Below are positions 8,101-15,119 of a stretch of DNA of 36,119 nucleotides, piece after piece. The position numbers were made by a program, and so were the translations under genes. The stretch covers positions 1-36,119 of the forward strand of contig DYGV01000006.1 in NCBI GenBank assembly GCA_020724505.1, in the 5' to 3' direction. The DNA comes from Anaerolinea thermophila. Its GTDB lineage: Bacteria > Chloroflexota > Anaerolineae > Anaerolineales > UBA4823. The stretch's first letter is position 1, and the number at the start of each line of letters is the position of its first letter. Below the pieces are notes generated by a model. That model did no database searches and was not told the origin of the DNA. It was given only the letters and a program-made list of their open reading frames with translations.

Positions 8101-8134
8101 TAAACATGGCAAATATATTTTCCTGTTTAGCGCA

Positions 8135-8263
8135 ACCTAACAACCAGGTGGAGCGGACGGGCGGGGATTTCCCCGCCCGAGGGTAAGCGTGCGCCTGAAA
8201 GTACTCTGACCTCGAAGGGTGTCCCGTTGAAGTCCCGCCCGCCGCTCACCTGGGACGTTGGGC
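8135..8263 (+). other. attC1 (ends cassette 1, 6511-8257)
   Basis: Left box ACCTAAC (8135-8141) and right box GTTGGGC (8257-8263) flank 129 bases. Inner arms CCAGGTGGAGCGG and CCGCTCACCTGG pair with an unpaired extra G on one arm, the extrahelical base typical of attC. The left end CGCAACCTAAC is the exact complement of the cassette start GTTAGGTTGCG. Confidence 0.92.
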
Positions 8264-8304
8264 CATTTCTACAACTCATAGACCTGTGTGTTTATATTGG
8301 AAGC

Positions 8305-8333
8305 TTGACTTTTTCCTTACTATGCCTTATAAT
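8305..8333 (+). promoter_or_regulatory. Internal promoter of cassette 2
   Basis: TTGACT (8305-8310), a 17-base spacer and TATAAT (8328-8333) form a strong sigma70-type promoter 33 bases before the regulator gene. The metal-efflux cassette can therefore be expressed without Pc. Confidence 0.82.
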
Positions 8334-8347
8334 CAGCGTGTACTGAT
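8332..8347 (+). promoter_or_regulatory. Candidate operator for the cassette 2 regulator
   Basis: ATCAG-N6-CTGAT is an inverted repeat that overlaps the end of the -10 box and the likely transcription start. This is a position where an ArsR-family repressor would block transcription. Confidence 0.6.
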
Positions 8348-8365
8348 ATGATTATGTGAGGACGT

Positions 8366-8698
8366 ATGATTATAACAGCTCAACCTAAAGTGGTCGATTT
8401 ACAAGCCAAGCTGTTTCGCGGCTTTTCCGACTCTTCTCGGCTCGTCATTCTCAGCGCATTACGTGATGGCGCGAGAACAGTCAGCGAATTAGTGCAAGTC
8501 ACCGGCCTTACGCAATCGAATGTCTCAAATCATCTCGCTTGTTTGCGCAACTGTGGGTTAGTGATTGCTGAACAACACGGGCGTTTCGTGCAGTACCAAC
8601 TGAGTGACGAACGAGTTGCACAGCTTCTTCGGCTTGCTGACGAACTCTTAGCCGATGTTGTTAAAGGTGTGTACGAATGTACGCGCTATAACCAATAA
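8366..8698 (+). CDS. Cassette 2 ArsR/SmtB-family metal-sensing repressor, CmtR-like
   Basis: A 110-residue winged-helix regulator. The helix-turn-helix is TVSELVQVTGLTQSNVSNHLACLRNCGLV. Two cysteines in the recognition helix (C59 and C63, in LACLRNCGL) and one near the C-terminus (C105, in YECTRYNQ) match the Cd/Pb-sensing cysteine pattern of CmtR. The expected behaviour is to repress its own operon and release DNA when Cd, Pb or possibly Zn binds. It lies directly behind a consensus promoter with an overlapping inverted repeat, and 27 bases ahead of a cation transporter. The GTGAGGACGT before the ATG supplies a weak GAGG ribosome site. Confidence 0.9.
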   Translation: MIITAQPKVVDLQAKLFRGFSDSSRLVILSALRDGARTVSELVQVTGLTQSNVSNHLACLRNCGLVIAEQHGRFVQYQLSDERVAQLLRLADELLADVVKGVYECTRYNQ

Positions 8699-8725
8699 TA
8701 CGCTTGTGATAGGGGTTAAACGCAC

Positions 8726-9532
8726 ATGGAAGAGAGTATGTTTCGTACAACATTGCGCGTCCCACAGATGGATTGTGCCGCCGAAGAACAGATGATTAGA
8801 ATGAAGTTGGCTCAGGATACGACGATCAAGCGTCTTGACGTTGATCTTCCAAGCAGACAGCTTGTAGTTATCCATGCAGGGAATGATGCCGACATCGAAC
8901 GAGCGATACGCGAATTACGCCTTGATGTTGAAGTGATAGCGCACGAAGCCGCCGATGACGTGCTGGAAGATGCTGATGAAACAAGCCAGCGCACCCTTCT
9001 CATCACCGTGTTACTCATAAACCTCGGCCTGTTTTTTGTTGGGAGTATCACTGGCTTTATTGCTCATTCAATGGGCTTAGTGGCTGATGCGTTGGATATG
9101 TTAGCCGACGCGCTTGTGTATGGGTTGAGCTTGTATGCTGTGGGCAAAGCAGTAGCACGGAAGAAGCGGGTAGCCGCTATCAGTGGCTACTTTCAATTAT
9201 TCCTTGCCATTTTGGGGGTGGTCGAAGTGCTGAGACGGTTTTTCGGAAACGGTGAAGAACCTACATTTCAACTGATGATTACGATTTCCATAATCTCACT
9301 TATTGGAAATACCGTCTCGCTCATTTTGTTACAACGGTCAAAAAATCAGGAGGTTCATATGCAGGCGAGTAAGATTTTTACCTCCAATGATGTGATTATC
9401 AACTTGAGCGTGATTGTTGCAGGTATCTTGGTGTACATGACGGGTACGAATATACCAGACTTGGTTGTTGGTGGAGGTGTCTTTCTTATCGTTGCGTCAG
9501 GTGCGTTTCGGATATTGAGTTTATCAAAATAG
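8726..9532 (+). CDS. Cassette 2 cation efflux transporter with N-terminal HMA-like domain
   Basis: A 268-residue protein. Residues 1-75 resemble a heavy-metal-associated domain (VPQMDCAAEEQMIRMKL), where a single Cys and the acidic pair probably hold the metal. The rest has about five or six membrane segments with the CDF-family signature SMGLVADALDMLADALVYGLSLYA, whose Asp residues line the metal site in zinc and cadmium exporters. It lacks the cytoplasmic C-terminal domain of classical CDF proteins. Together with the CmtR-like repressor it forms a detoxification pair for divalent metals. ATG 8726 is followed in frame by ATG 8738; I keep the first. Confidence 0.88.
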   Translation: MEESMFRTTLRVPQMDCAAEEQMIRMKLAQDTTIKRLDVDLPSRQLVVIHAGNDADIERAIRELRLDVEVIAHEAADDVLEDADETSQRTLLITVLLINLGLFFVGSITGFIAHSMGLVADALDMLADALVYGLSLYAVGKAVARKKRVAAISGYFQLFLAILGVVEVLRRFFGNGEEPTFQLMITISIISLIGNTVSLILLQRSKNQEVHMQASKIFTSNDVIINLSVIVAGILVYMTGTNIPDLVVGGGVFLIVASGAFRILSLSK

Positions 9533-9553
9533 ACCTCGGCAAACGAAATAATG

Positions 9554-9679
9554 GCCCAACAAGGCGCTGCAACGGACGCGGCCTACGTCGGCAAAATTCG
9601 TACAGCTAGCTCTGTTCAGTTCTGCACGAAAATTCGTACAGCTAGCTTTGGGCCGCGCCGCTGAGCTTAGCCGTTGGGC
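9554..9679 (+). other. attC2 (ends cassette 2, 8258-9673)
   Basis: Left box GCCCAAC (9554-9560) and right box GTTGGGC (9673-9679), 126 bases. ATGGCCCAAC is complementary to the cassette start GTTGGGCCAT. The inner arms CGCGGCC/GGCCGCG pair. The loop region contains a 19-base direct repeat. Confidence 0.9.
9593..9647 (+). repeat. Direct repeat inside the attC2 loop
   Basis: AAAATTCGTACAGCTAGCT occurs at 9593-9611 and 9629-9647, 36 bases apart. It includes the palindrome AGCTAGCT. It sits in the variable terminal structure of attC2. Confidence 0.95.
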
Positions 9680-9687
9680 GTTTTCTG

Positions 9688-10245
9688 ATGAACACGTGGG
9701 ATAAGCTTGGAACTACTGGTGGACAGATTGAAATCGTTCCTTACTCCGCCGAATGGCCGGAGTTATTTGAATTGGAAGCCCATCGCATAAAGTCTGTTTG
9801 TGGAGACATAATCACTGTCGTTGAGCATATCGGGAGCACTGCCATTCCTGGCATGCCTGCCAAACCAATCCTCGATATCATGCCCGGACTGGATTCTCAT
9901 CAAGACGGCTTGAAGACAATCGCACCTTTACAGCAACTGGGCTATGAGTATTTCGGAGAAAATGGTATTCCTGGGCGATTCTATTTTGGGCTCCGGTCGG
10001 AGCAGCGGTCGGTCGTACATGTTCACATTTTCGAGATCGGCACCGAAAATTGGTTTCGTCATTTGATCTTCCGTGATTACTTGCGTAGCAATCCGGCAGT
10101 CGCCGCACAATATGCAGAACTGAAAAGGGAACTGGCGGTTCGTTTTCGCAATGATCGAGAAGCGTATACAAACGGGAAGAGTGAGTTCATAAACTCGGTT
10201 GTTCAAGAAGCCCGCATGAACTATTGGAGAGAAATAAACGCCTAA
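9688..10245 (+). CDS. Cassette 3 GrpB-family (UPF0157) nucleotidyltransferase-like protein
   Basis: A 185-residue protein of the GrpB family, which has the nucleotidyltransferase fold. The opening IEIVPYSAEWPELFELE, the core EHIGSTAIPGMPAKPILDI (about residues 46-64) and VVHVHIFEIG are family hallmarks. The exact reaction is unsettled for most members; some are linked to CoaE or to small-molecule modification. The gene fills almost the whole cassette: it starts about 14 bases after the cassette edge, and its TAA lies inside the left box of attC3. The leader has no obvious promoter, so expression probably depends on Pc or on read-through from cassette 2. Confidence 0.92.
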   Translation: MNTWDKLGTTGGQIEIVPYSAEWPELFELEAHRIKSVCGDIITVVEHIGSTAIPGMPAKPILDIMPGLDSHQDGLKTIAPLQQLGYEYFGENGIPGRFYFGLRSEQRSVVHVHIFEIGTENWFRHLIFRDYLRSNPAVAAQYAELKRELAVRFRNDREAYTNGKSEFINSVVQEARMNYWREINA

Positions 10246-10364
10246 CACCAGCTCCAGGCGACAGCGGCTGCGCCGCTGAGGGCATGCGCCCCGCTAGAAG
10301 TGGCGCGATAATCAGAGTCGAGTCTTGCCAGCACCGCCGCTGCGCCTGAGCCATGCCGTTAGGC
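10240..10364 (+). other. attC3 (ends cassette 3, 9674-10358)
   Basis: Left box GCCTAAC (10240-10246) and right box GTTAGGC (10358-10364), 125 bases. GCTCCAGGCGACAGCGGC pairs with GCCGCTGCGCCTGAGC apart from extrahelical bases. AAACGCCTAAC matches the complement of the cassette start with one mismatch. Confidence 0.9.
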
Positions 10365-10402
10365 GGGTTGCTTGCGCCATACAGTCATCAAGGAGGTAAC
10401 AA

Positions 10403-11266
10403 ATGAAAGGTATAGCGACTGTCAATTTCAAAGGCGGCGTTGGCAAGACAACTGTGACTTGGCTTCTTGCCAAATATGCAGCAGAAAAAGGCAAGAAAGT
10501 ATTGGTTGTGGACACAGATGCCCAAATGAGCCTCACGCTCGCTGTACAATTGCAGGAAAGTGGTGCTATGTACGGGGAGTTTGAGAATTGGTATGAAAAC
10601 CAGCACAGGAAAAGGAATAAGACTATTCTGAATGCTCTCGAGCAGTATGACAGAATGGAAGGCGGGCATTTTGACTTTCCAATTGATGTATCTTTTATCT
10701 ATCGAATGAGTGAGAACCTTCATTTCATACCGTCTGTCGTTGACCTATACTGGCTTGAACTTGAGGTTTTTGACAGAGAGAAAGTCAAGCACTTTATCAG
10801 GGCGTTACTTGGTAAGATCGAGCACTCAAGAGGATTCAACTACGACTACGTTTTCTTTGATTGTCCACCAAACTTTACTGCACTTTCCTATTCAGTACTA
10901 AGTTGTTCGAGTCTTATTCTGATTCCTGTTAACCCTGATGTTTTTGCCTCTCGTGGTATTGGTTTGATGATCGATGGTCTTCGCTATAGGATACAACCGT
11001 GGCCCGACCCCAAAATCGCAGTTTTTATGAACAAGGCCAAGTTATACAGAGGCAATCTTACACGAGAAACCGAAAGATACTGGACGGAATCCAAAGTAGT
11101 TTGTGATGACAAGCGAAGAGAAGGCGTATCCATAGAGACTTGGGACTCGTTCATTCCTGAAAGGGTTGATATCAAGCGTGCGATACCAGGGCGGGTCTTC
11201 CCCTATGAATTTGAAGAGCACTTTGCAGGATTGTGGCGAAACGTTGAAAGGGTTCTTAATCAATGA
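10403..11266 (+). CDS. Cassette 4 ParA/MinD-like ATPase
   Basis: A 287-residue P-loop ATPase of the ParA/Soj/MinD group. The deviant Walker A motif KGGVGKTT is at residues 10-17, VLVVDTDAQMSLTLAV follows with the A' aspartate, and Walker B is VFFDCPPNFTALSYS. A strong AAGGAGGT sits just before the ATG. The next ORF overlaps by four bases (ATGA), so the two products are probably made together. ParA proteins normally move plasmids, chromosomes or protein clusters with a partner such as ParB, but no parB or centromere repeat is present here. The middle part (residues 45-100) carries an insertion relative to minimal ParA. The role in a cassette is unknown. Confidence 0.9.
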   Translation: MKGIATVNFKGGVGKTTVTWLLAKYAAEKGKKVLVVDTDAQMSLTLAVQLQESGAMYGEFENWYENQHRKRNKTILNALEQYDRMEGGHFDFPIDVSFIYRMSENLHFIPSVVDLYWLELEVFDREKVKHFIRALLGKIEHSRGFNYDYVFFDCPPNFTALSYSVLSCSSLILIPVNPDVFASRGIGLMIDGLRYRIQPWPDPKIAVFMNKAKLYRGNLTRETERYWTESKVVCDDKRREGVSIETWDSFIPERVDIKRAIPGRVFPYEFEEHFAGLWRNVERVLNQ

Positions 11267-11634
11267 ATAGACTTGATGCCATCAAAAAGAAAATATTACA
11301 AGTAGAAGAACTTCTCGCCGAGATAAAAGGGGAATTAGAAGCCTTAAGCAAAGAAAACGAATTGAGACAGACGAAATCGCGGCAACCAGAGGAAGTCTTG
11401 CCATCTGACGAAGAACTTCGCTCAGAATATGACAGGCTATATCAACAATTCATCTCCTCGAATCAAGGAGCCGTAGAAGAGTTTATAAAAGGCAGGAGCA
11501 AAGCTTATCTCAAGGTTTTTTGTAGAGCCAACAATTTGCCTGTAGATATAACAAAGGTATCTAAGGCCAAAATCGTGGATGTAGTCCTGCAGTGGTTGGC
11601 TCAGCGTAAAGCCATAACTCAGAAAACAACGTAA
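11263..11634 (+). CDS. Cassette 4 small coiled-coil protein, partner of the ParA-like ATPase
   Basis: A 123-residue charged protein that I do not recognise. Residues 1-38 form a clear heptad-like coiled coil (IKKKILQVEELLAEIKGELE), followed by a charged linker and a C-terminal helical domain with FIKGRSKAYLKVFCRANNLP and KAKIVDVVLQWLAQRKA, which looks like a SAP- or Rho-N-like nucleic-acid-binding helix pair. It overlaps the ATPase gene by four bases. A DNA-binding adaptor that recruits the ATPase, as small ParB/ParR-type partners do, fits the layout but is inference. Confidence 0.7.
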   Translation: MNRLDAIKKKILQVEELLAEIKGELEALSKENELRQTKSRQPEEVLPSDEELRSEYDRLYQQFISSNQGAVEEFIKGRSKAYLKVFCRANNLPVDITKVSKAKIVDVVLQWLAQRKAITQKTT

Positions 11635-11638
11635 TGCC

Positions 11639-11704
11639 GCCTAACATGCGCTTGCAGCCGACGCCTCGCTCCGCTCGGCGCGGCTGAAGCGCGTGCCGTT
11701 GGGC
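11639..11704 (+). other. attC4 (ends cassette 4, 10359-11698)
   Basis: A compact 66-base attC with left box GCCTAAC (11639-11645) and right box GTTGGGC (11698-11704). Arms GCGCTTGCAGCCG and CGGCTGAAGCGC pair perfectly except for one extrahelical G. CCGCCTAAC complements the cassette start. Confidence 0.95.
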
Positions 11705-11730
11705 AGTCAACTCAAATAGTGAGACAACTC

Positions 11731-12642
11731 ATGATGATTAAGAAATGGTGGAACAAACAGGGAATAACCATTAGAGCCGCCCTCATTACTGGAACGATTG
11801 GGTTGGTGGCAACGTGTTGCAGTGTGGTTGGTGCTTTTGGAGGAAATTTGATTCTTCAATATTTATCAGATATGAGGGGCAACGAAGAATTATATTCAGA
11901 TGTGATTCCTACCGCTGGCGCACAGATTGACTTCTCTCCAATTATGGAAATAAATCCATCAACTATTGTGGACGATCTTGAACTTAAACCTAGCCGCTAC
12001 AATGGCATATTCTTGTCGGCATTGAAAGTTGATAGAGGTACAGCGGAAAGTTGGAAGGCTCACTACAGGAATGGTGAAGTGCGTATTGCCGAGTCAGATA
12101 TTTGCCTGAGCAATGTACATCCAGAAGCGGGTCCATTAGGTGGTCCACTCAATGTAAAAGTTAGCAAAGTCGCTTTGGATATAACAATTTACACTGATTA
12201 TAGATACAAATATAAAATCAATAGTATTGAGGTTACTGTTTCCTCCTTTGTTCCCCAACAACCAGACTTGGAAATCGAGTACGTAACACCGTCTATGCCA
12301 GGCGCAGGTGGATGGGGTGGTCCGTTTCAAATAGTTCAAACAAAAAGAGTCTTCATAGAAGGCGATAATCGGAAAACTCAAAAAGTTGATTTTCAAGATT
12401 TTACTTTGGAGCCCAATAATGGCGTTAGAATCTTCATCCCTGTGACCTTCGTCTCCGCAGGAGATTACAATATTTTCGTAAAGATTTTTGGTAATGCAAC
12501 ACCAATATATGACGATGAAAAAGGGGATTTATCTTTAACTACTGATTCAAAATCTTTTCAATGGACAAAACTTGGCGATCCCCGCGATTACGAGATTAAG
12601 GCAGATACTACTTATCCACTGGATTTGATACAATGCCCATGA
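11731..12642 (+). CDS. Cassette 5 membrane-anchored protein of unknown function
   Basis: This is a 303-residue protein from ATG 11731. ATG 11734 and GTG 11719 are also possible, and no strong ribosome site decides. A transmembrane segment lies near residues 12-40 (AALITGTIGLVATCCSVVGA), preceded by basic and aromatic residues (KKWWNKQ), so the remaining 260 residues are probably extracytoplasmic. That part is rich in beta-strand patterns (VALDITIYTDYRYKYKINSI, GVRIFIPVTFVSAGDYNIFV) and looks like one or two immunoglobulin-like sandwich domains. I recognise no enzyme motif. Low GC and unlike the host genes. An orphan cassette gene is the safest description. Confidence 0.75.
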   Translation: MMIKKWWNKQGITIRAALITGTIGLVATCCSVVGAFGGNLILQYLSDMRGNEELYSDVIPTAGAQIDFSPIMEINPSTIVDDLELKPSRYNGIFLSALKVDRGTAESWKAHYRNGEVRIAESDICLSNVHPEAGPLGGPLNVKVSKVALDITIYTDYRYKYKINSIEVTVSSFVPQQPDLEIEYVTPSMPGAGGWGGPFQIVQTKRVFIEGDNRKTQKVDFQDFTLEPNNGVRIFIPVTFVSAGDYNIFVKIFGNATPIYDDEKGDLSLTTDSKSFQWTKLGDPRDYEIKADTTYPLDLIQCP

Positions 12643-12661
12643 AATACACCTTGATAAAACT

Positions 12662-12791
12662 GCCCAACAATGCGTGCAGCCGACGTGTGGGAGTCGCCGC
12701 GTTTTTCAAGCCTTTTTCTGGCTTCGAGTTTTTTCCGCTCCCAATCCTTGTCCACCCTCCGCCCCGCCGCAGGTAACGCAAACCGTTAGGC
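12662..12791 (+). other. attC5 (ends cassette 5, 11699-12785)
   Basis: Left box GCCCAAC (12662-12668) and right box GTTAGGC (12785-12791), 130 bases. ACTGCCCAAC complements the cassette start GTTGGGCAGT. Its long loop resembles that of attC7 (shared ATGCGTGCAGCCGACG and GCTTCGAGT). Confidence 0.85.
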
Positions 12792-12814
12792 GCTTGAAAA
12801 AAGGAGACGATCTG

Positions 12815-13201
12815 ATGAGAATCGAACTGACTAGTGTCTTTGTGGACGATCAAGAATCGGCCTTGAAATTCTACACAGAAGTTCTGGGCTTTGAAAAGAA
12901 ACAGGACTTTCCGGTGGGGCAGTTCAAGTGGTTGACTGTGGTGTCACCCGAAGAACCCGATGGTCCCGAATTGCTTCTTGAGCCGAGCGACAACCCAGCT
13001 GCCAGATTATACAAGGATTCGATATACGAACAGGGGATCGCCGCCGCCGCATTTGCTGTCAATGACGTTCAGACAGAGTATGAGAGATTGAAGCAGCTTG
13101 GGGTTTACTTCAAAATTGAACCCACGGACGTGGGAATGGCAAAGATCGCTGTGTTTGACGATACTTGCGGGAACCTGATACAAATCTATCAGGCTGTGTA
13201 A
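12815..13201 (+). CDS. Cassette 6 VOC (glyoxalase/bleomycin-resistance-like) protein
   Basis: A 128-residue single VOC module pair. ATG 12815 follows AAGGAG by eight bases. The ORF-track start at 12674 lies inside attC5 and is rejected. Family features are LTSVFVDDQESALKFYTEVLGFE at the start, LLLEPSDNPAA in the middle and IAVFDDTCGNLIQIYQ at the end. The usual metal ligands are not all obvious, so it may be a binding protein and not an enzyme. VOC proteins include glyoxalases, antibiotic-sequestering proteins and dioxygenases, and the substrate here is unknown. Such genes are common in integron cassettes. It starts 29 bases after the cassette edge. Confidence 0.9.
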   Translation: MRIELTSVFVDDQESALKFYTEVLGFEKKQDFPVGQFKWLTVVSPEEPDGPELLLEPSDNPAARLYKDSIYEQGIAAAAFAVNDVQTEYERLKQLGVYFKIEPTDVGMAKIAVFDDTCGNLIQIYQAV

Positions 13202-13206
13202 TGACT

Positions 13207-13262
13207 GCCTAACAAATCGCTCCAGCCGACCCCTCGCGCCTCCGGCGCTCGGGGCGGCTGAA
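13207..13262 (+). other. attC6, truncated (right box lost)
   Basis: Left box GCCTAAC (13207-13213), then CCAGCCGACCCC, an apical hairpin TCGCGCC/GGCGCTC and the returning arm GGGGCGGCTGAA. The expected GTTRRRY box does not follow. The sequence runs straight into the leader of the NUDIX gene. This attC therefore lacks its crossover point, and cassettes 6 and 7 should move only as one unit (12786-14016). Confidence 0.75.
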
Positions 13263-13301
13263 CAATAGATAATCATTTGAATCGGTATAGGAAAGCAAAC
13301 C

Positions 13302-13898
13302 GTGTTCGATACGCACAATGGAAAGATCAATACCGCCGGAGCCTATGTTTGTATCAATGGGCGGTACTTATTCGCGATTGGAATCAAACTCCATAATGGA
13401 CACATTCCTGTTGTGCGAATTGGTGGTCATCAAGAAGGTAATGAAACGGGCTGGCAATGCGCTTTTCGAGAGGTTTTCGAAGAAACCAGTTTACAGATCG
13501 AACCGCGTTTTCCACATTCTACTTACTTGTACGATTGGGATCATCTTGAAGCAGAACCATCTAGAATTCACTGGCAACCGGAGAGCAAACACGAGCCTGC
13601 TCCTTTTCTGGTGGTGACTTATCATCGTGATGCACGAACGACTTTATCCCTCATGTATTTTGCTGACGCAGAAGGAATTCCTGTTCCATCGTCTGAGGTC
13701 AAAGGATTGTTACTACTTACAGAGACAGAAATCCATCGTCTTTGCCAGGAACCACTCACGTTGCAAGAATTTCTAAGGAATGATGGTAAAGCGATGTTGA
13801 ACGGTAATTTCGATAAGAGTCTTGTTTTGGAACCATTTGCTCAACTTCGGTTATTATCAAGCATACTGAGAAGTCAGCCCAAGAGAAACGCCGCCTAA
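13302..13898 (+). CDS. Cassette 7 NUDIX hydrolase
   Basis: A 198-residue NUDIX protein. The box reads GHQEGNETGWQCAFREVFEETSL (about residues 42-64) and keeps the metal-binding REVFEE core. The final glycine position is Ser, a tolerated variant. NUDIX enzymes cleave nucleoside diphosphates linked to another group, such as ADP-ribose, NADH or oxidised dNTPs, and the substrate cannot be told here. The start is GTG 13302, after AGGAAAG. A longer second half (residues 110-198) is helical and unassigned. It sits right behind the broken attC6 and ends nearly at attC7. Confidence 0.88.
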   Translation: MFDTHNGKINTAGAYVCINGRYLFAIGIKLHNGHIPVVRIGGHQEGNETGWQCAFREVFEETSLQIEPRFPHSTYLYDWDHLEAEPSRIHWQPESKHEPAPFLVVTYHRDARTTLSLMYFADAEGIPVPSSEVKGLLLLTETEIHRLCQEPLTLQEFLRNDGKAMLNGNFDKSLVLEPFAQLRLLSSILRSQPKRNAA

Positions 13899-14022
13899 CA
13901 ATGCGTGCAGCCGACGATGGGTGGGCCGCGCATTTTTTAGCTTTTTTCGCAGCTTCGAGTCTGTTTCGTCTCGACAGGGAATCCAAGCTCCAACCCATCG
14001 CAGCTATCGCTTACCGTTGGGC
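13893..14022 (+). other. attC7 (ends fused cassette 6+7, 12786-14016)
   Basis: Left box GCCTAAC (13893-13899) and right box GTTGGGC (14016-14022), 130 bases. CGATGGGT and ACCCATCG pair near the base of the inner stem. Same long-loop family as attC5. The NUDIX stop codon overlaps the left box. Confidence 0.87.
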
Positions 14023-14066
14023 CGCTCGGTAAACCGAACATTTTTGGCAACCGAGGAGGAAGTGAT

Positions 14067-14414
14067 ATGAACGGGAGAGTATATGTCGCCTTGTTAGCAC
14101 CGCTTGCCCTCGTTATGGCAACCCTGGCCTGTGGAGAATCTACGCCAGAGGTAAGGGTGCCAAAGGCTACACAGCAGCCGAGTGAGGCTCAACCAACAGC
14201 ACCACCGGCAGCAACTGCGACGGAACGTCCAGTGCCTACCTCGACCACTGCACCGTTGGGTTCGTCTCGTAGCAATCCCGCGCCGATAGGAGCAGAAGTC
14301 ACAATCAATGATATGACGCTCAAGGTCATGGAATTGACTCGTCTCATGGATTGCAATGGGTCAACAGAATTTCGGGCGCGATCATCACAGGGTTTGGTTT
14401 TTTTGCTCTTCTAA
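14067..14414 (+). CDS. Cassette 8 lipoprotein, probably C-terminally truncated
   Basis: A 115-residue product with a lipoprotein signal peptide (LALVMATLAC, Cys22), then a Pro/Thr-rich linker (TAPPAATATERPVPTSTTAP) and the beginning of a DUF4352-like beta domain (RSNPAPIGAEVTINDMTLKVMELTR). That domain is normally about 120 residues, but here the frame ends after 35, just before attC8. This suggests a deletion or recombination that removed the 3' end. A GAGGAGGAAG ribosome site precedes the ATG. This kind of lipoprotein is common in Anaerolineae by my recollection, which fits cassette exchange within the phylum. Confidence 0.7.
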   Translation: MNGRVYVALLAPLALVMATLACGESTPEVRVPKATQQPSEAQPTAPPAATATERPVPTSTTAPLGSSRSNPAPIGAEVTINDMTLKVMELTRLMDCNGSTEFRARSSQGLVFLLF

Positions 14415-14456
14415 GTGCGCTATGATGGCAGCACGATACCCAGGGCAAAGGGCGCG

Positions 14457-14528
14457 GGCTAACACCAGGTTGCAGCCGACTCGCGTTCCGCTTCGCTTCA
14501 AGCGAGCGACTGAACCCGACCGTTGGGT
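14457..14528 (+). other. attC8 (ends cassette 8, 14017-14522)
   Basis: Right box GTTGGGT (14522-14528). The left box GGCTAAC (14457-14463) deviates from RYYYAAC at one base. Arms GGTTGCAG and CTGAACC pair with an extrahelical G, and ACTCGC/GCGAGCG closes the top. 72 bases. Confidence 0.85.
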
Positions 14529-14575
14529 GAGCTAAGACAACCATGCTAGTGATATAGGGAGATGCATTCAATTCT

Positions 14576-15025
14576 ATGTCTTCGACAAATGATAGATACA
14601 TTGAAGGAGCTGTGAACTGGGCCAAGAGCAAGCTCGGCTCGACAGAGTACGCATACAGATGCTATGCATTCTGTGAGGATGCCTACGAACTAGGGAATGG
14701 CATAATCTTGGACGGGCAGGGATGTACAGCCAAAGAAGCCGCAGACGCCTACGATGCCCAAGGTCATAAGGGGGATCCGCCCGCAGGGAGTTACGTCTGC
14801 TATGATTGCACAGGGGTAATTGATGGCGAAATCCGCAATTGGGGGCACATTGGCTTGTCTATCGGCGACAATCAGGTCATTCACGCCTGGAAAGAGATTC
14901 GTATTGACCACTACGAAGATATTCAACAGTTAGAGGCGCCAGGATGGACCAGACCAAGGTATATTGGGTGGGTTCCGGTAGCAGAGATATTACGGGGCAT
15001 GACAGTCGTCGGCAACCCGCAATAG
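14576..15025 (+). CDS. Cassette 9 NlpC/P60-like cysteine hydrolase
   Basis: A 149-residue protein without a signal peptide. [14 protein letters not shown] (C29, with C33) sits where NlpC/P60 or CHAP enzymes have the nucleophile Cys. [20 protein letters not shown] matches the catalytic His strand (GHVGIYLG...MIHA). The family cleaves peptide or amide bonds, often in peptidoglycan stem peptides. With no export signal it could act inside the cell, as an effector, or on another substrate. It carries several extra cysteines (C47-like GQGCTAKEA and CYDC). ATG 14576 is the only in-frame start that keeps the domain. Second cysteine amidase-like gene in this array after cassette 1. Confidence 0.75.
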   Translation: MSSTNDRYIEGAVNWAKSKLGSTEYAYRCYAFCEDAYELGNGIILDGQGCTAKEAADAYDAQGHKGDPPAGSYVCYDCTGVIDGEIRNWGHIGLSIGDNQVIHAWKEIRIDHYEDIQQLEAPGWTRPRYIGWVPVAEILRGMTVVGNPQ

Positions 15026-15119
15026 ACACTATCGGCAATACGTCTTCTAATCGGCGACTAATGCACTACCATTTGGTCTAATATTTTCATAGGCCATAAA
15101 TAAAAATACTCCTGTGTGA

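Noticed and set aside
12674-12814. N-terminal extension of the VOC protein in the ORF track
   Set aside because: These 47 codons lie inside attC5 and the leader. The ATG at 12815 has a good ribosome site and begins the VOC domain directly.
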